A stretch of 64,000 bases of DNA from Gordionus sp. m RMFG-2023 (taxonomy: Eukaryota; Nematomorpha; Gordioida; Chordodea; Parachordodidae), in assembly GCF_954871325.1 (NCBI RefSeq), contig NC_088777.1:26389366-26453365 (forward strand). The letters run 5' to 3'. Both the position numbers and the translations under genes were made by a program. Under the pieces are notes generated by a model. It was given only the letters and a program-made list of their open reading frames with translations. It was not told where the DNA came from and searched no databases. This document shows, one piece after another, positions 1 to 10,119 of this stretch. The first letter of the stretch is position 1. Each line of letters begins with the position of its first letter.

Positions 1-437
1 TGGATTTTTATATTCATTTTAGGAAATATTTATAAAGATGTAGCTTTGTTTTTTTTCACATGATAGAATGAAAATTACATGTGTTGAAATTGCGTCTCAC
101 ACATAGACAATGTTTTCACATTACATTATTATATGTAAAATCATTATTTCCTAATTACCATGAATCATACCCTAATAATGTATATTATAGCTAGTAGTTC
201 CCAAATGTCTTAAAATGAATAAATTATTATGTTTTGCGGATATTACATTGTCCATATTAATGTTCCGTAGATTATAAATGCAGATACCCCAATGTACATG
301 TCATTATTGATAATGTCTGTTTTGGCGATTTTATATTGAAATGTACTGGAATTCTTATATTATAAATCATTATAAGGGAAGTTGATTCGATAAATTCCCT
401 GAACATCTTCAAGGCGTCCCAATACAATTATAATGAG

Positions 438-500
438 CGAGTCGATACAATTCAAAGAGGTGATTCGATACAATTCAAAGGGGCGATTCGATACAACACC
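438..500. repeat. Three short direct repeats of about 22-24 bp
   Basis: The core CGATACAA followed by TTCAAAG or CACC is repeated three times with spacers of about 8 bp. No function is evident. Confidence 0.7.
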
Positions 501-715
501 ACCACAAAGAGAGGGACGCTGGGCTTGTGAAGGGTGGGCGTGTTGTAGCTGTTGAAAAAAAGAAGAAATAAATTTAATATAATACATCAAATGTCAGTTA
601 TTTTCTGACAGGGGAATTAAGTTTTCCTTGGGGGAAGAAGAGGAGATAAGGATCACGGGGTGTGTTTTCATTGTTCGGAAAAACCCGTAGTTGGAGATTA
701 AGAGATATTGGATTA

Positions 716-757
716 GATGTCAGCTGTGGACCTTTGGATGTCAGCTGTGGACCTTTG
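716..757. repeat. Perfect 21-bp tandem duplication
   Basis: The 21-bp unit beginning GATGTCAGCTG occurs twice head to tail without a mismatch (716-736 and 737-757). Confidence 0.85.
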
Positions 758-1065
758 AGAAATGAAGAATTGGATAATTATATTATGTTATATTTTTCTA
801 CATATTTTATGTTAGATTGTTGTGGTTTTATTGGAAATAAAGATAATTATGTTAAATATGGATCGTCGTTAATGGTCAATGGTATTTATTTAATATTATT
901 AGAAAGAATTATTTTGGGTTGTTAAGTTATATAATTGAGAGTAAAGGGTATTTTTATTATATTTAAGGTAACTTGTAATTCTTTTCATTTTATAATACTT
1001 AGCTTATGATGGATGATATTCCCACTATTTCTAGAGAGGTTAACCTAATATTGACTCCTCTTCAG

Positions 1066-2400
1066 GTTTAATACATTAATATATTTTTTATTTATTCTTT
1101 TGTTTTTATTTTAGATAACAAGCCATGTCTTAACCTCACTTAATGATTGTACAGCTGGTATATTGACTCCTCATCAGGTTCAATGCATTTATTTTTTTTA
1201 TTTATTCTTTTGTTTTTATTTTAGGTAACAAGCCATGTCCTAACCTCAGTTAATGATTGTACAGGTGGTGATTTATCCGTCATTAATAAAAGAAAAAGAT
1301 GGCAGATCAATCAAAAAGAGAAACGCACTAGGGATAGCGAGGCCCTACAAAATCTACTAACAACTCAAAATAAAGTTAGCCTTATATATATTTTTTTTAA
1401 ATACTCTTTTATATTATAGGATACATCTATTTTAGCTTCTGATAATGTCCCAACTATTTCTAGGGAGTTGAACCTAATATTGACTCCTCTTCAGGTTCAT
1501 TGCATTTATATTCTTTATATTATTCTTTGTTTTTATTTTAGATAACAAGCCCTGTCTTACCCTCATTTAATGATTGTACAGGTGGTATATTGACTCCTCA
1601 TCAAGTTCAATGCATTTATTTTTTTTATTTATTGTTTTGTTTCTATTTTAGATAACAAGCCATGTCCTAACCTCAGTTAATGATTGTACAGGTTGTGATT
1701 TATCCTTCATTAATAAAAGAAAAAGATGGCAGATCAATCAAAAAAAGAAACGCACTAGGGATAGCGAGGCCCTACAAAATCTACTAACAACTCAAAATAA
1801 AGTTAGCCTTATATATATATTTTTTTATACTCTTTTATATTATAGAATACATCTATTTTAGTTTCTGATAATGTCCCCACTATTTCTAGGGAGTTGAACC
1901 TTATATTGACTCCTCTTCAGGTTCAATGCATTTATATTTTTTAAATTATTCTTCTGTTTTTATTTTAGATAACAAACCCTTCTTTATTTCCTCCTTATAA
2001 TTGTTTAAATATTGATTTATCTACCATTAATAATCAACAAATACAAAATAAATGTTCAGAAAAACACGATAGTCTTGACAAGTCCCCAACTAGTCAAATT
2101 TTATTTTTTGATGATAGCCTCCCAACTACTAGATATATGCATATATTGACCCCTTTACAGGTTCAGTACAGTATTTTAATGTTCGTTTTATTTCAATAAT
2201 AATGTTTTATATTTATGCCTGATTTCCTTATTTTTTTTTGGTTAACCCAAACTTAATCCCTCACATAGCTACAAAACATGATATTTCTATTAAAGATAAG
2301 CAAAGAAAAAAATGGCGACAAACAAACGCCTTACCCGTTCTAGAATTACAGGTATGCAGGATAATAAGGACCTACGCCTGATATTAACTCCCTTGCAGGT
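1066..2400 (+). pseudogene. Helitron N-terminal exon array (tandemly duplicated exons)
   Basis: Small exons with clean GT/AG borders alternate with introns of about 45-50 bp. Exons seen: 1115-1177 (63 bp), 1225-1374 (150), 1420-1494 (75), 1542-1603 (about 63), 1652-1801 (150), 1846-1920 (75), 1969-2160 (192), then shorter ones near 2281-2341 and 2353-2397. All lengths are multiples of three and the introns are phase 0, so exons can be copied without breaking the frame. A three-exon module has been duplicated with a period of 427 bp (1225 versus 1652). The exons encode a recurring ending LTPLQ and a basic stretch KRKRWQINQK, which resembles the Lys/Arg-rich N-terminal repeats of Helitron polyproteins. 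Some splice sites have decayed; for example the donor-side CAG at 1601-1603 is CAA. Confidence 0.65.
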
Positions 2401-2484
2401 TTTTAATGTTTTATATATATAGGTTTATTTTATAATCACCCAGATACCGTCAACTGATATTTCTATAACCACTACACATTCCCT

Positions 2485-3715
2485 ATGGCACCTCTACCAT
2501 GTATATTTCGACATATATTTGATGACCACCACTCACCTATATTAGATATCGGAAATATGACAGAAATATGCGCCTTCTGCAATGCTAAAATGTGGAATGG
2601 AGAAAAATTATCAAAAAGCTCATGTATAAATATTCAGTTTTCTACATGTTGTTTGAATGGGAAGGTATTTTTATCTAAAATTTCCCAATTACCACCAAAT
2701 TTATTACGTTTATTTACCGGGAATCATTGTTCATCATCCCACTTTTTAATAAACATAAGAGCTTATAATTCCGCACTGTCATTCACTTCACTAGGAGTTA
2801 ATATAAATAATAATTTATCCAATTCGCGATCAGGTAATTAAACCTTTCAAATTAATGGACAGGTTCATCATCGCATTGGTTCATTCCTACCAACATTAGG
2901 GGAAACACCTAAATTTGCTCAATTATATATACATGATAGTATAAATGAGATAGAAAACAGACATAACCAGGTTCCGTTTTTAGATCGTTGTCTTTTGATG
3001 GAATTGCAGGATATTGTTCACACACAACCCCTTTGCTTCTCAATTGAGAGTATCTTCTATGATCGCTACTGTCGTTCCTAACATATCCTTAAACTTAAAA
3101 TCTACTCCAAGTTTTTATACACCCAGTTTCCTCCAAATGATATTTCTATCACCACTACCACAATCCCTATGCCACCTCTGCCTAATTTTTAACAAATATA
3201 AGCATTTAATTCCACTATCATTCATATCATTAGGAGTTATTATAAATAATACTTTATTCGATTCCCTGAGGAACTTTCATGAATATTTAGAGAGATGTTC
3301 AAACGTGAATGTGTAGTGCGGCCAATTTCATTAACATTATTAATGGGAAAATATGCGGTAGTTTTGTCATGGCCTTTATAACAAATTATGGTTGAGTTGA
3401 CAGTGTCGTTCATGATTCTATTTTAGAGGGGGATACCAAAATTGACACTTTGGCAGAAATATCATTTCGCGTTCTTATTTTACCAGTAGCCCAGGGCCTC
3501 AGCTTTATCAGGACGCAATTAGTGTTGTACACTGCTTTGGTAATCCGTCATTATTCATTACTTTCACCTACAACCCTAAATGGGTTGATATTATACATTA
3601 ATTTTTTTCTTCTGCAGACGACTGCCCAGATTTATTTTGTCGCTTTTTCCATCAAAAATTAAAATTTCATCTAGGATTTGCTCTTAATTTTACCAGACAC
3701 ACAGAGTAATAATTA
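2485..3715 (+). pseudogene. Helitron_like_N domain, broken
   Basis: The open frame 2485-2841 carries the zinc-binding CAFCNAKMW and the CC of STCCLNGK, then LPPNLLRLFTG and ALSFTSLGV, all landmarks of the Helitron_like_N domain. It continues out of frame at about 2851-3040 (INGQVHHRIGSFLP, then FLDRCLLMELQ). At 3044-3313 a second, shortened copy of the same segment appears (LSFISLGVIINN), preceded by a repeat of the DNA at 2450-2495, so there is an internal duplication with its middle lost. Near 3500-3710 the domain resumes (QLYQDAISVVHCFG, FITFTYNPKW, CPDLFCRFF). Several frame breaks separate these pieces, so the gene is dead. No HUH motif follows. Confidence 0.75.
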
Positions 3716-4480
3716 ATCTTCATCATTTTTTAAAAAAATTACCTAAATTTATATGGCAAGAAAAACAAATTTCTTAAAAAATATATAAATAAATTGCATA
3801 TAAGTTTCATTAGTATTGTGGCATTTTTGTAATTTAAATAGATAGCATTTTTTTGTACTTAACAAAAGATATAGAGAGCCCTTATCAAATTTTTTGATAA
3901 AAGGAGTTAACCCACTAATTGGTAAATCCGAGATTTCCCCTTCATGTGTTGATAAATTATTTAGAAATTTAACTATCTCCGGGTTTGGGAAATAGTTTTG
4001 AAACTTAATATGGGATGGACTGGGCTTGAAAAATATTCCTCAAGATTAATATTTGCTTGCACCTGACTTGGGAATATCTTATACAAATTATTATGGGCCG
4101 GGCTAGGAAAAAATTTTCAAAATTATTATGGGTTGAGCTAGGCTTGAGAATTTGATAAATTATAAGGTCTTGAACGCGTGGAAATTTTTTCCAAATATTA
4201 TGAGCTTGGACCTGGCTTGAAATTTTTTAATGTTAAATGTTAGTCTTATGTAACCAGTAATATATTTACGAAGAATTTTGGTATTGGGTACAAGCTCATT
4301 TAAATATATTTTGACTCAAATATTAGTTTCCACTCTTAGTCCTAATGGGTTGGACTCAATGACATTGCTTGGACTTGACCTAAATGGGGAGGGGGGGGTT
4401 TAAAAATTATATAAATTGGATATGATTTTTAAATAAAAGGTAACATCTTTCTTAAAAAAACGAATAAACTTCTCATTCTC
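3716..4480. other. No gene; degenerate repeats
   Basis: Between 3990 and 4240 a loose unit of about 70-80 bp containing ATTATGGG and GGGC(T)AGG/GGCTTGA recurs three or four times. It is reminiscent of the GGGC-rich ends of the hAT-8 MITE at 54477 but no ends could be defined. Confidence 0.35.
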
Positions 4481-4487
4481 CGTCATT

Positions 4488-5410
4488 TTCGACGGGCTAT
4501 CTACTAGTTCCCATTAATCATTAGAAATCTAAAAAAAAATTAAAATATGAGTAAATCTGATATTTATAGGAATAATAAGTATAAGTCTTTACGATAAAAA
4601 TTTTATTAATGGAGTTCCTAGTAATATTAACCATATTGTATTATATATAATATTGAATTATAAATAAATTATATTAAATAGGTAAATAATATTATAAATA
4701 TATAAAATATGTAAATAATATTATAAATATATAATATAAAATATACTATTTTAATTATATATTATTTATGTTAATAATATTAATTATTATATTATAATTA
4801 AATCATACTTATAATTATATACAAAAATTTATAATAATATATTACTAAAATTTATAATAATATATTATTAAAATTATGAACTCCATTAATAAAATTTTTA
4901 TCGTAGAGATTTATACTTATTATTCCTATAAATATCAGATTTACTCATATTTTAATTTTTTTCTAGATTTTTAATGATTAATGGGAATATGTTAATCTCT
5001 TTTCCTATTAGGAACTCCATTAATAAAATTTTTATCGTAGAGATTTATACTTATTATTCCTATAAATATCAGATTTACTCATATTTTAATTTTTTTCTAG
5101 ATTTCTAATGATTAATGGGAATATGTTAATCTCTTTTCATACTAGGAACTCCATTAATAAAATTTTTATCGTAGAGATTTATACTTATTATTCCTATAAA
5201 TATCAGATTTACTCATATTTTAATTTTTTTTAGATTTCTAATGATTAATGGGAATATGTTAATCTCTTTTCCTACTAGTAACTCCATTAATAAAATTTTT
5301 ATCATAGGGATTTATACTTGTTATCCCTATAAATATGAGATTTATTTTGTTAGAGGTTTCTAGTCACTTATCTTACTAGGAAATCTATTTATCATACGTA
5401 TTCTGATTAC
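4488..5410. repeat. Satellite-like array with one inverted unit (period about 134 bp)
   Basis: Four direct units start at about 4881, 5015, 5150 and 5283 (marker CTCCATTAATAAAATTT). The reverse complement of one unit lies at 4488-4620, separated by an almost pure A/T spacer of 250 bp, so the whole could fold into a large hairpin. Neighbouring direct units are nearly identical. A related array sits at 47805-48190. Confidence 0.8.
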
Positions 5411-5428
5411 TTAGATATTACTTAAAAA

Positions 5429-5638
5429 TATTGTTAATCGATTTGAGTCAAGTTTTTAAAAACGGCTAACTCAAATTTTCGCTAGCAAAATATTGACTAA
5501 GCCTCGATATTTAGCTGATGCCAAACCTTTATGCTACCTCTGAGCAAGGTCTGCTGGCTTGCCTAATATTTTTTCGGATAAAATATTGAGTTAGCCATTT
5601 TTAAAAATCGGCTCAAATCGAGCCGTTTAACAACATTA
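5429..5638. mobile_element. Foldback hAT-type MITE, copy 1
   Basis: Inverted ends of the TGTTGTTAAACGGCTCGA type, with an extended inner inversion around AAAAACGGCTAACTCAA. The flanks CTTAAAAA and CTTATAAA match 7 of 8, consistent with an 8-bp TSD. The family recurs at 15071, 15830 and 49204. No coding capacity. Confidence 0.7.
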
Positions 5639-5739
5639 CTTATAAATAATATGATATAATGAATAAGCATGCATGTTGTAAGAATAATGAAATATAAGCC
5701 TAACAATTTTATTATTACTTTTGCAATTATATCAATAGT

Positions 5740-6130
5740 ATATATAAATATTATTATTATGATTGATAAATATAAAATAATGATTGCAATTGTATAATAA
5801 TGCTATATAAAATAATGATTGCAATTTATATATCAATAGTATATAAATTTATATTTATATATCAATAGTATATAAATTTATATTTATTGAGACTATATAT
5901 TGATGAAGGTATATAAAATAAAGATTGCAATTTGCATATCAATTATAAAATTATATTTATTAAGACTGTATATTGATGGTGGTGAATAAAAATTTGTATA
6001 TATTGCAATTGAATATTAATTGTATATAAAATGATGATTACAATTTGTATATCAATAGGTGGTATATAAAATAATGATTGCAATTTGTATTTCAATAGTA
6101 ATATATAAAATTAGGGTAATTACTTTTTGC
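5740..6130. repeat. AT-rich direct repeats of about 40-60 bp
   Basis: The phrase ATAATGATTGCAATTTGTAT plus ATCAATAGTATATAAA recurs about seven times with indels. Simple satellite-like DNA with no gene. Confidence 0.7.
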
Positions 6131-6419
6131 ATATCAATATTATATAAATTGGTGTAAATTTGGTATAAAAAGCATTAAAAAATGAAAATTTTGACAGCAT
6201 GATCATAATATTGATAAAGAGTGATGTGAATTTTTAGCTAAAAACCTAATAATTAATAAATATCTATGTATGCATATAATAGTTTTCTCAATTTTGAGAA
6301 TATAAATAATTATTAGAAAATAGTAGATTTTTATTAAATTTAGATTTTATAAATTTATATTGGGCATTTTGCTTTGAAAAAATTAATTGATTTATTGAAT
6401 AATCTTCAGGCTATAAAAG

Positions 6420-7045
6420 ATAATTTCCAGATAAAACTAGCAGCATATTTTAAATTTACCTTGATTGGTTGGAGTTAATGGATTATAAATGATGCTAAGA
6501 TTAAAATTTCCAGGTTAACAAGATAGCATATTTTAAATTGTCTTTGGTTGGTTGGAGTTCCTGAATGGATTATATCACGTGATGCTAAGATTAAAATTTC
6601 CAGGTTAACAAGATAGCATATTTTAAATTTACTTTGGTTGGTTGGAGTAATGGATTATATCAAGTGATGCTAAGATTAAAATTTTCAGGTTAACAAGATA
6701 GCATATTTTAAATTTACCTTGATTAGTTGGAGTTCCTGAATGGATTATATCAAGTGATGCTAGATTAAAATTTCCAGGTTAATAAGATAGCATATTTTAA
6801 ATTTACTTTGGTTGGTTGGAGTTCCTGAATGGATTATATCAAGTGATGCTAAGATTAAAATTTCCAGGTTAACAAGATAGCATATTTTAAATTTACCTTG
6901 ATTATTTGGAGTTCCTGAATGGATTATATCAATTGATGCTAAGAAGAAAATTTCCAGGTTAACAAGATAGCATATTAGTAATATATTCTAAGAAGAAAAT
7001 TTCCAGGTTAACAAAATAGCATATTAGTAATATATTCTATAATTT
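6420..7045. repeat. Minisatellite, period about 90 bp, about seven units
   Basis: Each unit holds GATTAAAATTTCCAGGTTAA, then AAGATAGCATATTTTAAATT and usually GGAGTTCCTGAATGGATTA. The last two units are shortened. Unit-to-unit divergence is low. Confidence 0.85.
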
Positions 7046-7655
7046 ACCTGAGTTGGTTAAGGTCTCAAATGATGCTGGAGAAAATATTTTAGATAAACTT
7101 TCTAAGCAGGCAAGAGTTATAATATGCAATGATATTGTATAATATGATTATTTTATATAAGATTAACAAAAAATATACCAGTGCATTGTTTGGATATATG
7201 AAAGATATTGTTTTTTCCCTTTACCCACACATGATAGCCTGGTGCATTTGTAATACATAGTAATATTATAACTATCATTTCTAAAATGTGAAGGAATCAT
7301 AAGTTAATAATTATATATTAAGAATATATTGAGCAATCAGCTTGTTAAATTGAGCATACAAATTTTAAGCTAAACAAAATTTAGCAAAAAGTCCCGCGAC
7401 AAAACAACAAAACACAAAAAAAAAGTATATCATGCGGCACGATACAGTGACTGATCGCGCGATTTTAGTCGCAAAAGCTAGTTATCACGATTTTTTAAAA
7501 ACACAAATCATTTTGTATTTATCGCGTGATTTTGAAATATTGATTCATTAAATACTGCCTTTGGTGAATATAATAGCACAAAATATTTTACATTTTTTAA
7601 AATAAAATATTAAATTACTCAATTTTTGAAGATATCAAACCTATGAATCAAGATA
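7046..7655. other. No gene recognised
   Basis: AT-rich. A slightly GC-richer patch at 7385-7535 with CGCGAC and ATCGCGCGATTTT holds no recognised feature. Confidence 0.5.
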
Positions 7656-7657
7656 AA

Positions 7658-8050
7658 ATTATCATTTAAATTACAAAAGTCCTCATTAGATAAGAAGGAG
7701 ATTTATAGCACTAGTAACAAAGGTGCCAATGAAATAACTGGGGAGATAAATGAATGTAAAATATAGTATTTAAATTGGTAATATATTATTTAAGCTGATC
7801 TCATTGATAGTGACAATACATTGAATGATATAATTATTCCCAATCCTGCATTAATTAAGCTTGGTAATGAGTTTGGTAATTAATGATATCTAAAAATTTA
7901 TTATTTATATTGAAGGACCTATATCTTCTGTTGAATCTTGTAATTCATATTATAAATGTCCTAAGAGAAAGTTTAATGATATTGGTAATTTATTTATTTG
8001 CTTTATAAAAATATTTAAAATAGACGAATTTAAAACACTTATAAAATAAG
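7658..8050 (+). pseudogene. Relic of an unrecognised short-intron gene
   Basis: Three stretches read open in one splice-compatible frame. About 7675-7756 reads SLDKKEIYSTSNKGANEI and ends before a GTAAAA...TTTAAG gap of 39 bp. 7796-7878 reads LIDSDNTLNDIIIPNP and ends before GTAATT. About 7919-7980 reads PISSVESCNSYYKCPKRK and ends before a 40-bp GTAATT...AAATAG gap. A short tail near 8023-8048 ends in a stop. Frames agree across the gaps, which is why I believe it. The protein is hydrophilic and I recognise no family. A diverged partial copy lies at 14484-14620. It could be a piece of another transposon. Confidence 0.4.
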
Positions 8051-9107
8051 AAAAGGAAATAATACTAGATGCTTAAAAATAAAAAACCTGAATATGGCAT
8101 ATGTCTTATATTGTGGGAAAAATTAGATAAATGTACAGAAAAATGATTTAACTAATCAATATATGATGTACACAATTTTAATTTATAATATTTATGTATA
8201 AATTAAATAAAATTATATTTATAATATTATTTGAAATAGATATTTTATATATATTTATATTAATTGAAAAAAATTATAGTTTCATAATATTGATAACTTA
8301 TTTGCCTTTTGTAAAATAAATATACTATATAGCTTTTTAAGTGACATATTCCTACATATATATTTTATAATGAGTTTAGACTATATTAGTAAATTTATTT
8401 CTATTAAAAAATATATAATACAAAGATATTTATATAAAATACAAAATTTTAATTTATAAAAAATATATTTATAAACATAATATTTTTGTATAATACAGGA
8501 TATAAATTTCTATTAAAATTTTGCTTCCATCAATACTACAAACACAGTTAAGTAAATTCCACTTTATTTCGAACTCCTTTTAAATAATAATATACAAAAA
8601 TATAACTATATTGCATCTTTACTAATCTGACAAAATCAGTAAGAGTAAGTGGTGGCATATGAATACTTGCCATATAGCTAGGCATGTTGTTCTATTAATT
8701 TTAAGGATGGTTGTTGAAACCCCCATTTTGAAGGAATAGGCTAAAGTAAGATACCTACAGTCAGTGGCTAAATACATAGATAAAAAATTTATTTAAATAA
8801 TAAATTACTTTATTATTACCTAAGAGAAACCATGAGATTTTTTTTAATGGTTATAGGATATTTAATAAAATTTTTTGTTGTTGTCCTTAAAATGATTTTA
8901 CATGTTTTAGAATGTAATTATAAGTTTCCTATATAATATAGAATTAATAAATACTTTGGTCATTCTCATATAATTAAAAAATTTTCCCCCTTTTCATGAT
9001 GATTTTGTATAAAAATAATAATTGCTGATAAAAATTTATAAATAAATAAAATCGCTTTAAACTATGAATGAAAATCACTATCGCGCTTCACTATGAAGTG
9101 ACAATAT
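8051..9107. other. No gene recognised
   Basis: AT-rich sequence with no open frame or repeat I can support. The segment just before 9108 matches DNA near 7800 and was the target of the hAT-1 insertion. Confidence 0.5.
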
Positions 9108-9439
9108 ATTGAGATTAGAGATGGTCGCGGGCCTAATTTTTTATTCACAGCCCGACCGCTCACGGTGGCAATAAAAAAAATTCACGCCCATTCACGCTTA
9201 CCACTAAAAAATTTTCGACCCGACCCGCCCGCTCACGACAAGCAATATTTTGATTAACGCTCGTCACGCTAGAAAATTCACGGTGTTTTTAAATTTTTCA
9301 AAACTATTGCTATAATTTAAAACATTTTTGAATTCATTCTATTTATTTCTCAAATTTCATAATCTATATTAATAACAAAAATAAATACAATCTATAAATC
9401 TAAATTTATTTAGAAAAAGAAGAATGCCCATCTTTTTTT

Positions 9440-9512
9440 ATTTCAATTGCGTACGCCTTTCCTCTAATAAGAGATTGGCTACAGGAAATAACCTTTCACT
9501 AGAAGCCGAACT
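9440..9512 (-). pseudogene. hAT-1 transposase, hATC dimerisation piece
   Basis: The minus strand reads SASSERLFPVANLLLEERRT, close to the hATC consensus SASSERxFSxAGxLxxxxR. It is the C-terminal end of a BED-type hAT transposase and lies near the left end of hAT-1, as expected for minus-strand coding. Confidence 0.7.
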
Positions 9513-10119
9513 TATAATTTTCATAAAAATGGGAATGAATATTCCTGCTTCCAAAACTTCAAAATATTGTCTTGTTATTTATCTTATATGAATCTTTTAA
9601 GTTCATCCTCACAGCTTTCATCGGTAATGTTGATGCTTCATCAGAATCATCTAAAAATTCTCTAAATTTTTTATTTAGAATATACGGTCTTTTATGAGTG
9701 TAAGATGAATTAGGAAAGTGATAGTTGGTATTGACCATTTAGAATATCCGGTTTTTTATGAGTTTAGGATAAGTTAGGAAAGATATAAATGATAGTTGGC
9801 ATTGACTTATGCATATCATCTAATTTTATATCATTTCGAATTTTTAACATTGTTTTATATATATCATTTTCTTTTTTTATTAAAATTTTAAGTCTTTTGA
9901 AATTCGAATCTAGAATTAAGCCTAACTTATGTAGACATGTGCGCCACCGGCTCACGCCGGCTAGCCGCCGATTTTTCTTATGGCGGCGGCGCGGCGTGTA
10001 TAATATTTAGAATGTTGTTTAATTATATTTATATATTAAATTATTATTATTTAAATTTGAATATTAACATTAATATAATAAAACATGAATTGTATTCTAT
10101 TGCTTTATAAAATAGAATA

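Larger units (their letters stand above)
1..999. other. No gene recognised
   Basis: AT-rich sequence. I see only short direct repeats (listed separately). Open frames at 360-590 (-) and 662-925 (+) have no recognisable domain; the second runs across a 21-bp tandem duplication, so it looks incidental. Confidence 0.6.
1000..3715 (+). mobile_element. Helitron relic, N-terminal part of the polyprotein only
   Basis: A rolling-circle transposon fragment. The 5' part is an array of short coding exons. The 3' part is the Helitron_like_N region that normally precedes the HUH nuclease and PIF1-like helicase. The nuclease and helicase are not in the window after this point, and I could not place the 5' TC or 3' CTRR-hairpin ends, so the copy is truncated. 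Recognition rests on conserved phrases seen in translation, such as HHRIGSFLP, LYQDAISVV and FITFTYNPKW. The copy also carries internal duplications. Confidence 0.75.

Noticed and set aside
360-590. 76-residue minus-strand ORF
   Set aside because: It runs through short direct repeats and shows no motif.
1066-2160. Aphid bicycle-type effector gene (many micro-exons)
   Set aside because: The exons lead into a clear Helitron_like_N domain, and the expected Cys-Tyr-Cys motifs are absent.
1066-2400. CRISPR-like array
   Set aside because: The repeated units are 427-bp modules with exon/intron character in eukaryotic DNA, without equal spacers.
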